A DNA stretch of 39,769 nucleotides from contig JALHNB010000061.1 of NCBI GenBank assembly GCA_022843745.1, forward strand, positions 1 to 39,769, given 5' to 3'. The notes beneath the pieces were generated by a model. The model made no database searches. It was not told the DNA's origin and saw only the letters and a program-made list of their open reading frames with translations. The position numbers were made by a program, and so were the translations under genes. This document shows, one piece after another, positions 25,781 through 33,490 of the stretch (its first letter is position 1; every line of letters starts with the position of its first letter). Source of the DNA: Anaerolineae bacterium (GTDB lineage: Bacteria; Chloroflexota; Anaerolineae; Aggregatilineales; Phototrophicaceae).

Positions 25781-25836
25781 TCAGCATTTCCATTTGAAAT
25801 CCTAATTCTTTTTTAGCTGATACGCTGAAATGCTGA
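25781..25836. repeat. 10-bp inverted repeat downstream of queA
   Basis: TCAGCATTTC (25781-25790) and GAAATGCTGA (25827-25836) are perfect inverted copies with a 36-base loop. It begins about 12 bases after the queA stop. Possibly part of a termination structure; function unknown. Confidence 0.55.
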
Positions 25837-25848
25837 CACGCTCATGTG

Positions 25849-26916
25849 CTACCGAATGAACATCGCGTCACCGAAGGAGAAGAAGCGATAACCCTCGCGT
25901 TTGGCGATTTCGTAAGCATTCAGCACGTTCTCGCGCCCTGAGAACGCGCTAATCATCATGACCAGCGTCGATTTGGGCAGGTGAAAATTCGTAATGATGG
26001 CATCTGTGACGCGCCAGGGATAGCCGGGATAGATGAACAGGTCGGTATCCCGTTCAAAAGCGATAACGGGTCGCCAGGGGCAAAAATCCGGTATTTCCAA
26101 GGGCTTTGAGGGGTCGCCACCGCTGCTGAGTATGGCGGCAGTTTCCAACGTGCGGACGCTGGTCGTGCCAATGGCGATTACACGGCCTCCAGCGAGTTTG
26201 GCTTCGTTGATGATTTTTGCGTTTTCGGCAGTAAGAATTGCGCGTTCAGTGTGGATGTGATGCTGCTCGACCTGTTCGACACGCACAGGTTGAAAGGTGT
26301 CGAGGCCGATATGGAGTGTGCAATAGGCCAGCCGAACCCCTTTATCTCGCAGGGCGATCAAAAGCTCAGGAGTGAAATGCAGCCCTGCGGTGGGCGCTGC
26401 TGCCGAGCCTTTATGCTGATTATAGACAGTCTGATAGCGTTCAGAATCGTCGAGCCGCGTGTAAATGTAGGGCGGGAGGGGAGTTTCACCGAGTTCGATC
26501 AGCAAATCATTGACGGGTTGGCTGAATTTGACGATGCGCTCGGACTCTTCCAGAACTTCAGCGATTTCTGCGGTAATGGTGCTGTCGGGAAAGGCCATTT
26601 TTTTCCCAGCGATCATGCCACGTCCGCCGATTAACGCCTGCCACCGGGTATCGTCAAGCTGACGGAGGAGCAGAATTTCGACTGCCCCGCCTGTATCAGC
26701 TTTGACGGCATGCAGACGTGCCGGAATCACACGGGTGTTATTCATCACCAACACATCGCCGGGGTTGATGAGATCGAGAATATCACGAAAAATGCGATGC
26801 TCGACTACGCCCGTCTGCTTGTCGAGCAGCATCAAACGCGACGAATCGCGGGGCTCGGCGGGAGTTTGGGCGATGAACGATTCGGGCAGGTCATAATCAA
26901 AATCGGAGACATTCAT
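25849..26916 (-). CDS. queA: S-adenosylmethionine:tRNA ribosyltransferase-isomerase
   Basis: A 355-residue QueA, normal length. It makes epoxyqueuosine in tRNA by transferring and rearranging the ribose of S-adenosylmethionine onto 7-aminomethyl-7-deazaguanine. Landmarks: FDYDLPESFIAQTPAEPRDS at the start, VMNNTRVIPARL, KGSAAAPTAGLHFTPELL, and TNFHLPKSTLVMMISAF. It starts at 26916 overlapping the DUF2905 stop by one base, completing the ruvB-DUF2905-queA run. Confidence 0.97.
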   Translation of the reverse strand: MNVSDFDYDLPESFIAQTPAEPRDSSRLMLLDKQTGVVEHRIFRDILDLINPGDVLVMNNTRVIPARLHAVKADTGGAVEILLLRQLDDTRWQALIGGRGMIAGKKMAFPDSTITAEIAEVLEESERIVKFSQPVNDLLIELGETPLPPYIYTRLDDSERYQTVYNQHKGSAAAPTAGLHFTPELLIALRDKGVRLAYCTLHIGLDTFQPVRVEQVEQHHIHTERAILTAENAKIINEAKLAGGRVIAIGTTSVRTLETAAILSSGGDPSKPLEIPDFCPWRPVIAFERDTDLFIYPGYPWRVTDAIITNFHLPKSTLVMMISAFSGRENVLNAYEIAKREGYRFFSFGDAMFIR

Positions 26917-27155
26917 CAGCGGTTGATAATCCTGATGATAATGTTAAGGATAACGGTCAGAATGACACTGATGAGAATCATGCTGACGACAGGCACGAAG
27001 CACGAAAACCCCTGACCTTGAACGCGAATATCGCCGGGGAGGTTGCTGAGATTGCTGAAAATTGGCAGTCGGCTTAAGACCAACAACAGTCCGCCGAGTA
27101 GTGCGATTCCGATGCCGATCACCACCATGACGCGCCCGATTGATTGCAAGTCCAT
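26916..27155 (-). CDS. DUF2905 small membrane protein
   Basis: A 79-residue protein with two membrane helices (about 7-29 and 55-76) and the DUF2905 core LSRLPIFSNLSNLPGDIRVQ between them. Function unknown. Its place between ruvB and queA is a conserved arrangement in several phyla. It lies 12 bases after ruvB. Confidence 0.88.
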   Translation of the reverse strand: MDLQSIGRVMVVIGIGIALLGGLLLVLSRLPIFSNLSNLPGDIRVQGQGFSCFVPVVSMILISVILTVILNIIIRIINR

Positions 27156-27167
27156 AGGAATTAACCT

Positions 27168-28196
27168 TTAGAATAGAGGCGGTTGCGAACCGTTCTTTTC
27201 GTCGTAAGGGATGCCCAGGTGTTCGTAGGCATGGCGAGTTGCAACACGTCCGCGCGGTGTGCGATCCAGAAAGCCGAGTTGCAGCAGAAAAGGCTCGTAC
27301 ACATCCATGATGGTGCTACTATCTTCGCTGATGGAAGCGGCAATCGTTTCCAGACCGACAGGGCCACCACCAAATTTTTCGATGATAGCCGACAGTACAC
27401 GGCGGTCAATATCATCCAGGCCGAGATGGTCGATGTCCATAAGCGCCAGCGCTTCCCCGGCGACGCTGCCTGTAATAATGCCTGCCGCGCGGACTTGCGA
27501 ATAATCGCGCACACGGCGCAGTAAACGCAAAGCGACGCGGGGTGTACCTCGTGAACGTCGGGCAATTTCGGATGTGCCTTCAGGCTTGATCTCGACTTTA
27601 AGCATACCCGCAGCGCGTGTGATGATGTGTTCCATTGCAGGCTGGTCATAAAAATCGAGCCGGAAACGCGCACCAAAACGATCTCGTAATGGGCCGGACA
27701 GCAGGGAGAGCCGGGTTGTTGCGCCGATCACGGTGAAACGTGGCAAATTCAGGCGCACATTTTTGGCTGCCGGGCCTTTGCCGATCACAATATCGAGCGC
27801 GAAATCTTCCATGGCCGGGTAAAGAATTTCCTCGACGGCGCGACCCAGGCGGTGAACTTCGTCGATAAACAGGATTTCGTTTTGCTTAATATGCGTCAGA
27901 ATTGCCGCGAGATCACCTGCACGCTCAATCGACGGGCCAGCGGTGATGCGAATGGCGACGTTCATCTCGTTGGCGACAACGTGCGCTAATGAAGTTTTAC
28001 CAAGACCAGGAGGGCCATAAAAAAGAATATGGTCAGCTTGCTCTTTACGACCTTTAGCGGCATCGATGATAATTTTTAGGTTTTCGCGCACACGATCCTG
28101 ACCGATAATATCTGCAAGATATTTTGGGCGCAGGGCGATATTTTCGCGGTCATCCTGGCGGCGTGCACCGCCAACCAGCCGTCCGTCATCGGACAT
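27168..28196 (-). CDS. ruvB: Holliday junction branch migration helicase RuvB
   Basis: From ATG 28196 (TGGAG eight bases upstream) the product has 342 residues, normal for RuvB. Walker A GPPGLGKT (61-68), Walker B LFIDEVH (109-115), sensor 1 IGATTR, and the C-terminal winged-helix part with IDRRVL and [12 protein letters not shown]. It is the AAA+ motor that drives branch migration with RuvA. The frame is open 32 codons further upstream, but that stretch is translated repeat DNA, not RuvB. ruvA and ruvC are not in the window. It diverges from upp over a control region with two palindromes. Confidence 0.97.
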   Translation of the reverse strand: MSDDGRLVGGARRQDDRENIALRPKYLADIIGQDRVRENLKIIIDAAKGRKEQADHILFYGPPGLGKTSLAHVVANEMNVAIRITAGPSIERAGDLAAILTHIKQNEILFIDEVHRLGRAVEEILYPAMEDFALDIVIGKGPAAKNVRLNLPRFTVIGATTRLSLLSGPLRDRFGARFRLDFYDQPAMEHIITRAAGMLKVEIKPEGTSEIARRSRGTPRVALRLLRRVRDYSQVRAAGIITGSVAGEALALMDIDHLGLDDIDRRVLSAIIEKFGGGPVGLETIAASISEDSSTIMDVYEPFLLQLGFLDRTPRGRVATRHAYEHLGIPYDEKNGSQPPLF

Positions 28197-28229
28197 AAAT
28201 TGCTCCAGGGAATGAATAATATGTTCTAC

Positions 28230-28259
28230 AGTATATATGGGATGAGGGCATAGGCGCAA
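28230..28259 (-). promoter_or_regulatory. Putative ruvB promoter
   Basis: On the minus strand TTGCGC (28254-28259), an 18-base spacer, and TATACT (28230-28235) lie about 35 bases before the ruvB start. The -35 element overlaps the first palindrome. Confidence 0.5.
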
Positions 28260-28303
28260 CGGTTGCTTTGTGAGATTAGGGCATGGACGCAACGGTTGCT
28301 TTG
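28245..28303. promoter_or_regulatory. Two GCAACGGTTGC palindromes, 33 bp apart
   Basis: Each 33-base unit (28245-28277 and 28278-28310) contains the 11-base palindrome GCAACGGTTGC, at 28256-28266 and 28289-28299. The first 26 bases of the units agree at 24 positions. One palindrome overlaps the ruvB -35; the other ends one base before the upp -35. This fits a repressor or activator binding pair three helical turns apart. The regulator is unknown. Confidence 0.65.
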
Positions 28304-28329
28304 ACAGTCAATGGTATCGCGCATACAAT
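28301..28329 (+). promoter_or_regulatory. Strong sigma70-type promoter of upp
   Basis: TTGACA (28301-28306), exactly 17 bases, then TACAAT (28324-28329), 35 bases before the upp start. GAGGAGGGG follows at about 28345-28353 as the ribosome site. Confidence 0.8.
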
Positions 28330-28364
28330 TGCCTCGGTTATTTTGAGGAGGGGTTTCATAAATC

Positions 28365-28988
28365 ATGAGTCAAGTGCATATTTCACAGCATCCCCTGGTG
28401 CTGCATAAATTAACGGTCTTGCGCGATGCCACCACCGATCATCGTGCGTTTCGCGAGTTGGTGCGCGAACTAGCACTGCTGTTGTGCTATGAAGCGACGC
28501 AGGATTTACAGCTTTCGCCCAAGACGGTGATGACACCGATGGGGGAGGCCGAGGGGCATAAAGCCGAGGATAAAATCGGCCTCGTGCCTGTCTTACGCGC
28601 GGGACTGGGGTTGGTTGAGGGGGTCATGGAACTGCTGCCGAGCGTGCAGGTCTGGCATATCGGCCTGTACCGCGACGAAAAGACGCTGCGTCCGGTGCAG
28701 TATTATAATCGCTTGCCAACAGAGCCGACGGTCAATGTGTGTCTGGTGTTAGACCCGATGCTGGCAACGGGCGGATCAGCCGTCGCGACAATTGATATTC
28801 TCAAAAAATGGGGTGTCACGAAAATTAAGTATCTGGGGCTGATCGCTGCGCCGGAAGGTGTCGAACGGCTGACAACAGCACATCCCGATGTGCCAATTCA
28901 TGTGGCGGCAGTTGACGAGCGCCTCAACGAAATCGGGTTTATCGTTCCCGGCCTGGGTGACGCGGGTGATCGACAGTTTGGAACATAG
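28365..28988 (+). CDS. upp: Uracil phosphoribosyltransferase
   Basis: A 207-residue enzyme of normal length that makes UMP from uracil and PRPP in pyrimidine salvage. The PRPP loop is LDPMLATGGSA (129-139); LVPVLRAGLGLVEG (73-86) and the C-terminal DERLNEIGFIVPGLGDAGDR are typical of Upp. It has its own strong promoter and is followed after three bases by the WecA-like gene. With tdk it gives the window two nucleoside or base salvage genes. Confidence 0.97.
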   Translation: MSQVHISQHPLVLHKLTVLRDATTDHRAFRELVRELALLLCYEATQDLQLSPKTVMTPMGEAEGHKAEDKIGLVPVLRAGLGLVEGVMELLPSVQVWHIGLYRDEKTLRPVQYYNRLPTEPTVNVCLVLDPMLATGGSAVATIDILKKWGVTKIKYLGLIAAPEGVERLTTAHPDVPIHVAAVDERLNEIGFIVPGLGDAGDRQFGT

Positions 28989-28991
28989 ATT

Positions 28992-30056
28992 ATGACTGAT
29001 TGGCTTCCGTTTGTCATCGTATTTGGCCTGTCATTGAGCATCACGCTGATTCTGACACCGCTGGCGGATTATCTGGGGCATCGCTATAAGATCATCACCA
29101 TGCCAGGGGGTCGCCGCCAGAATGAAGGGGACAAGCGGAAAGTCTCAAAGTTAGGCGGTCTGGCGCTTTATGGTGGATTTATGCTTACGGTGCTGATCGC
29201 CCAGCTTTTGCCTGTCCCGCGTATGGATCCGTATGAAATTGTCCGTCTTACCGGGTTGATGATCGGCGGTACGCTCATTTTTGTGGTTGGTGTGCTGGAC
29301 GATATTTTTGAGTTTTCAGCCGTACCTCAATTTCTGGCACAATCGCTGGCGGCGGCGATTGCCATTAGCTTTCAGATTTTTATCGAGTATGTGAATAATC
29401 CCCTATCTGGTCAACAGACGGAACCCTGGCCGTTTATTGTGACGGTGACACTTAGCTTTTTCTGGCTGGTGGGGATGATGAACACGGTAAATTGGCTAGA
29501 TGGGCTAGATGGGTTGGCTGGTGGGGTAGCGTTTATTGCCGGGGTGATGTTGTTCGTCAACAGCGCTTTTCGAGTCGAACCCGCGCAAACCAGCGTGAGT
29601 TTGCTGCCGTTGGCATTGATGGGGACAGCACTCGGATTTGTGCTGTATAACTTTTATCCGGCGAAGATTTTCATGGGTGGCGGTGCGCCGTTCCTGGGGT
29701 ATATCCTGGGGACGTTAAGTATTATCGGCGGCGCGAAGATGGCGACAATCCTCTTGGTGATGGGTCTGCCGCTGCTGGATGCGGTGTGGCAGGTCATTCA
29801 ACGTTTACTGAGAGGTCGAAGCCCATTTGCCGGGGATCGCGGGCATATTCACTTCCGGCTGTTGGATATGGGCTTTAGCCAGCGGCAGATCGTGCTGGTC
29901 TACTACTGTTTTTGCGCGTTTTTCGGCATCCTGACGCTCATAACGACCAGCCAGCTTTTTAAATTTATTGCGATGGGCGTGATGCTGACGCTGGTGATGA
30001 TTGGGTTTGTTATTCTGGCGCGATTTACTCAGGCGCGTTCTTCTGCGTCTTCCTGA
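28992..30056 (+). CDS. WecA/TagO/MraY-type membrane sugar-phosphate transferase, atypical
   Basis: A 354-residue protein with about ten membrane helices, in the family that transfers N-acetylhexosamine-1-phosphate from UDP-sugars to undecaprenyl phosphate. Asp103/Asp104 (GVLDD) and the NTVNWLDGLDGLAGG segment (164-178) are typical. Two key places differ. The usual FMGDxG motif reads FMGGGAPFLGY (227-237), lacking the Mg-binding Asp, as if one Asp codon were lost. The cytoplasmic HxHH motif reads DRGHIHFRLLDMGFSQRQ, with Phe for the last His. It may be a changed-function or weak enzyme. The gene ends overlapping the convergent neighbour by 28 bases. Confidence 0.85.
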   Translation: MTDWLPFVIVFGLSLSITLILTPLADYLGHRYKIITMPGGRRQNEGDKRKVSKLGGLALYGGFMLTVLIAQLLPVPRMDPYEIVRLTGLMIGGTLIFVVGVLDDIFEFSAVPQFLAQSLAAAIAISFQIFIEYVNNPLSGQQTEPWPFIVTVTLSFFWLVGMMNTVNWLDGLDGLAGGVAFIAGVMLFVNSAFRVEPAQTSVSLLPLALMGTALGFVLYNFYPAKIFMGGGAPFLGYILGTLSIIGGAKMATILLVMGLPLLDAVWQVIQRLLRGRSPFAGDRGHIHFRLLDMGFSQRQIVLVYYCFCAFFGILTLITTSQLFKFIAMGVMLTLVMIGFVILARFTQARSSASS

Positions 30057-31264
30057 GATTCGTCTGATTCTTCATCATCGACAGTCTGATCGAAATCTAT
30101 ATCCGGGATTTCGTCCACTTCTTCGTCCTCATCCTCAAACATCTCCTCTTCGTCCTCGTCCTCCTCATCGTCATTTGCAGCGGGCAGCGATGGGAAGGGC
30201 GACACGGGTTTCGCAGGTGGTGGAGACGGAAGAGGCGACACCGATTTTTCGACCTTAACAGCCGGAGAAGTAATCATATCCGGGCCTGCTCGACTATCGC
30301 GCAGTGGCGTTGAAGGCACCGGCTTTTGTGCAGGGGTTAAAATGACTGTCTCGGACTGAGTGATCGCTTCCTTGCCGGGTGGCCCTGGAATTGGCAATGC
30401 AAGTTTGTAAATGGATGGCGTACCTGTTTCGGCAGGAATAGCAGCGGCACGGCGGGCGGGTTGGCCTGCGCGGGCATTCTGTTTCTTTTTGTATTCGGCC
30501 ACTTCCTGGCGTGTCATAGCGATGAGTTTGCCATTTTCGAACGTCGCGCTGTTCCCAGTGATGCGCTCGATGACGGCCTCAATCGTGCCGAGGATGGCCG
30601 TTACAAGAATATCTACGGCGATAATTATGGTGAGTGTGCTGGCAAGGGCGTAGAGCGCATCGGCAATTGGCCCAGCCAAAACGGTGACAACGATTTCATT
30701 GCCCACGCCAAGCGCGAAAAATCCGATACTGATTGCCACTATAACAACAAAGATAATCCGCAAACCCCGTAAATCCTTGAGGTTAGGCATCATCGTGTTG
30801 CTGATCGTAAAGGCCAGATAAATCCACAGCCAGAAATCCGGCGTGGAGGTGAGGAATCCAATCCCGCCCGTGACATCGGCCAGGTTGCCCGTGCTGATGC
30901 GTGTCAAAAACTCGTTAATGGGGATGACGTTATTGGCAATAAACCAGATTGCGATAATTCCGGCGATTAACGGCGCGAGGGTAATTAATGCGAGTTTTAG
31001 CGGGGAGGTGTTCTTGCCAATTTTGATAAAAGTCAGCCGCAGTTCAGCGATTTCCTGCTTTTCCGGCCACTGGATAGCACGTTCGGCGCGAATATCGAGG
31101 ATTCCCGCAAAAAGCCAATAGCTAAACTCATGCAGGACAACCCCAGGCAAGAAAAAAGTGTAATACAAAATGGTCGTGGTCTGGAAGTTCTTGGTCAGCA
31201 GCCAGCCGACCTTAAAGATATGCTGATGCAGCCAGCGTTCGAACCAGCGCAAAAGCAAGATCAA
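30029..31264 (-). CDS. M50-like multi-pass membrane protein with degenerate HExxH and acidic tail
   Basis: A 411-residue protein. The N-terminal half has several membrane helices, and PGVVLHEFSYWLFAGIL (about 40-56) looks like the metallopeptidase M50 helix GVxLHExSHxL, but the second metal-binding His is Tyr49. Other helices lie near 92-112, 142-160, 170-195 and 200-225. A cytoplasmic half follows, Pro-rich and then very acidic (about 345-411, long Asp/Glu runs). Start codon is TTG 31264; coding-like hydrophobic sequence continues a little upstream without a standard start, so the true N-terminus is uncertain. Its end overlaps the wecA-like gene. A peptidase-derived but inactive protein is the best guess. 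Confidence 0.72.
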   Translation of the reverse strand: MILLLRWFERWLHQHIFKVGWLLTKNFQTTTILYYTFFLPGVVLHEFSYWLFAGILDIRAERAIQWPEKQEIAELRLTFIKIGKNTSPLKLALITLAPLIAGIIAIWFIANNVIPINEFLTRISTGNLADVTGGIGFLTSTPDFWLWIYLAFTISNTMMPNLKDLRGLRIIFVVIVAISIGFFALGVGNEIVVTVLAGPIADALYALASTLTIIIAVDILVTAILGTIEAVIERITGNSATFENGKLIAMTRQEVAEYKKKQNARAGQPARRAAAIPAETGTPSIYKLALPIPGPPGKEAITQSETVILTPAQKPVPSTPLRDSRAGPDMITSPAVKVEKSVSPLPSPPPAKPVSPFPSLPAANDDEEDEDEEEMFEDEDEEVDEIPDIDFDQTVDDEESDESQEDAEERA

Positions 31265-31311
31265 CCCACCGATAACTACCCAGGGGGTGAGAGCTTCCAG
31301 ACCTGTCAGCG

Positions 31312-32082
31312 TTATACGCCTTTCGCTTGGGCAGCGCCCTCGACTAACGCGGCAAAATCATCAACTTTGAGCGATGCACCGCCAACCAGAGCGCCATCAA
31401 TATCCGGTTGCGACATATATTCGGTCATGTTGCTCGGCTTGACGCTGCCGCCATACTGGATGCGCACGGATTGGGCGATTTGATTACCGTAAAGCTCGGC
31501 TAGGGTCGCGCGGATCGTGCCGCCGATGATGCTGTTAGCAACTTCGCTGGTCGCGTTTTTGCCCGTGCCAATCGCCCATATGGGTTCGTAGGCCATGACG
31601 ATATTCGCCATATTCGCAGCATCCACCCCGGCGAGCGCGGCGCGTACCTGCCCACCGACAAACGTCTCGGTTTCGCCAGCTTCGTTCTGGGCAAGGCTTT
31701 CGCCAACTGCGATGATTGGCTTCAGGCCATAAGCCAGCGAAGCTTTAACTTTCTTGTTAACCGTTTCGTCCGTTTCGTTCAGATAGGCACGGCATTCGGA
31801 ATGACCGATGATGACATATTCGGCCAGACCTTGCAGCATAGTGGGCGAAATTTGTGACGTAAATGCGCCCTGAGCTTCCCAATGAATATTTTGTGCGCCG
31901 ACATGAACTTCTGTCCCACGCAGGGCATCGGCAACACCAGCCAGGGCGATAAATGTCGGGCAGACGACGCGCTCGACACCGCTGAATGAGGCGAGGCGAG
32001 GCGCAAGCTCACGAGCGAAACTCACCGATTCGGCGAGTGTTTTGTACATTTTCCAGTTTCCAGCGATGATGGGCTTTCGCAT
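31312..32082 (-). CDS. tpiA: Triosephosphate isomerase
   Basis: A 256-residue enzyme interconverting glyceraldehyde 3-phosphate and dihydroxyacetone phosphate. Visible are MRKPIIAGNWKMYKT at the start (Lys of the NWKM motif), the catalytic His in VIIGHSECR, the catalytic Glu in VMAYEPIWAIGTGKNA, and the phosphate-binding QYGGSVKPSN. It lies downstream of pgk on the same strand, with about 156 bases and a hairpin repeat between them. Confidence 0.97.
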   Translation of the reverse strand: MRKPIIAGNWKMYKTLAESVSFARELAPRLASFSGVERVVCPTFIALAGVADALRGTEVHVGAQNIHWEAQGAFTSQISPTMLQGLAEYVIIGHSECRAYLNETDETVNKKVKASLAYGLKPIIAVGESLAQNEAGETETFVGGQVRAALAGVDAANMANIVMAYEPIWAIGTGKNATSEVANSIIGGTIRATLAELYGNQIAQSVRIQYGGSVKPSNMTEYMSQPDIDGALVGGASLKVDDFAALVEGAAQAKGV

Positions 32083-32139
32083 AGTTATCCTTTGTTGTTA
32101 GAACTATAAAGATGCAAAGAGGTTTAACCTCACCCCCGT

Positions 32140-32165
32140 CCCCTCTCCAATGCGTTGGAGAGGGG
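32140..32165. repeat. CCCCTCTCC hairpin repeat between pgk and tpiA
   Basis: A perfect 11-bp stem, CCCCTCTCCAA (32140-32150) / TTGGAGAGGGG (32155-32165), loop TGCG, preceded by CTCACCCCCGT. The form CTCACCCCC...CCCCTCTCC is a dispersed hairpin seen in many genomes, and differs from the GGGCG family here. There is no T-run, so strong termination is not expected. Confidence 0.75.
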
Positions 32166-32238
32166 AGTTTCAAGCGGGGTTGTATTTTTTACTGATATAC
32201 CCTACGACTGTTTACGCACGTAAATAGGACTGGTTGCG

Positions 32239-33426
32239 TTATTTATCTTTAAGGGCAGCTACGCCAGGCAGGGTTTTGCCTTCGAGCATTTCCAGGCTTG
32301 CGCCGCCGCCTGTTGAAATATGCGTAACCTGATCGGCCAGACCCGCATTTTCAATCGCGGCTACCGAGTCGCCGCCGCCGATAATGGTGATTGCGCCTGT
32401 TTTGGTCTGGTCGGCGAGTAGCTGAGCAACGGCATTGGTTCCGGCGGCGAAATTCGACATTTCGAACACACCCATCGGGCCGTTCCAGACGACTGTTTTC
32501 GCCTTTTGCAAAACTTCCTTGAAAGATTCAATGGTCTTTGGGCCGATGTCATAGATTGCCCATCCATCGGGTACGCCATCGTTAATGTCAATCGTTTTGT
32601 GATTGGCTTCGTTCTTAAAATCATCGCCGATCACGGCATCGACGGGCAGTACGAGTTTATCGCTGCCTTTTTTGAGCATTTCTTTAGCGGTATCCAATGC
32701 CTCGTCTTCCGCAAGCGATTTTGCAACAGCGATGCCCTGCGCCTTAAAAAAGGTGTTCGCCATGCCGCCGCCGATCAGCAGCTTATCGACCTTGCCGAGT
32801 AGCGATTCGATCACCTCGATTTTGTCGGAGACTTTTGCGCCGCCCAGAATGGCGACAAATGGCCTTTTCGGGTCTTCGAGCGCGGTTGCCAGATAGTCAA
32901 GCTCTTTTTCCATGAGGAAGCCAGCGACGGCGGGCAAAAATTCAGTCACACCGACGGTTGAGGAGTGGGCGCGGTGAGCCGAGCCAAACGCATCCATGAC
33001 GAACACATCGCCGAGACTTGCCATCTGTTTCGCCAGATCGGTGTCGTTCTTTTCTTCGCCCTTGTGGAAGCGCGTATTTTCCAGCAGGAGAATCCCGCCT
33101 TCGGGCAGATTTTTCGCAGCTTCTTCAGCTTTTGAGCCTATGCAGTCCTCCGCAAATTGCACGTCCTTGCCAAGTAATTTCGCCAGGGCAGGTGCAACCG
33201 GAGCAAGGGAGAACTTCGGGTCTGGCCCGCCTTTTGGTCGTCCCAGATGCGACATCAGCAGGATCGACTTGGGATTGTGATCGAGAATATAGCGCAGAGT
33301 GGGGACGGCAGCGCGGATGCGGGTGTCGTCGGTAATCGTGCTGCCTTCGAGGGGAACATTAAAATCGACACGGATTAAAACGCGCTTGCCTGTCAGATCG
33401 ACATCGCGAATGGTCATTTTGTTCAT
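32239..33426 (-). CDS. pgk: Phosphoglycerate kinase
   Basis: A 395-residue enzyme making ATP and 3-phosphoglycerate from 1,3-bisphosphoglycerate. Motifs: [12 protein letters not shown] near the start, [10 protein letters not shown], the hinge-region nucleotide site in [13 protein letters not shown], and the C-terminal [22 protein letters not shown] precedes ATG 33426; a second ATG nine bases on (MTIRD) is possible. It is followed by tpiA, so two glycolytic genes lie together; gap is not in the window. Confidence 0.97.
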   Translation of the reverse strand: MNKMTIRDVDLTGKRVLIRVDFNVPLEGSTITDDTRIRAAVPTLRYILDHNPKSILLMSHLGRPKGGPDPKFSLAPVAPALAKLLGKDVQFAEDCIGSKAEEAAKNLPEGGILLLENTRFHKGEEKNDTDLAKQMASLGDVFVMDAFGSAHRAHSSTVGVTEFLPAVAGFLMEKELDYLATALEDPKRPFVAILGGAKVSDKIEVIESLLGKVDKLLIGGGMANTFFKAQGIAVAKSLAEDEALDTAKEMLKKGSDKLVLPVDAVIGDDFKNEANHKTIDINDGVPDGWAIYDIGPKTIESFKEVLQKAKTVVWNGPMGVFEMSNFAAGTNAVAQLLADQTKTGAITIIGGGDSVAAIENAGLADQVTHISTGGGASLEMLEGKTLPGVAALKDK

Positions 33427-33490
33427 GGTTTCTCTCCTAACCTAACAAACGATGATAACTGAAGTTGTCATACTTCGGGAAAGATAAGCT

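Larger units (their letters stand above)
25528..25848. promoter_or_regulatory. rplU leader / queA downstream region
   Basis: About 320 bases without a gene. It holds, read leftward, a 10-bp inverted repeat (25781-25836), a terminator-like hairpin (25725-25767), and a second terminator-like hairpin about 94 bases before the rplU start. These may end transcription from queA and may also attenuate rplU, as leader hairpins do for some ribosomal-protein genes. No clear promoter was identified by eye. Confidence 0.5.

Noticed and set aside
28197-28292. Longer ruvB frame with 32 extra codons
   Set aside because: It is translated from the palindromic repeat and promoter; the real RuvB start has a ribosome site at 28196.
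28245-28310. CRISPR array
   Set aside because: Only two units, directly adjacent, no spacers and no cas genes in the window.
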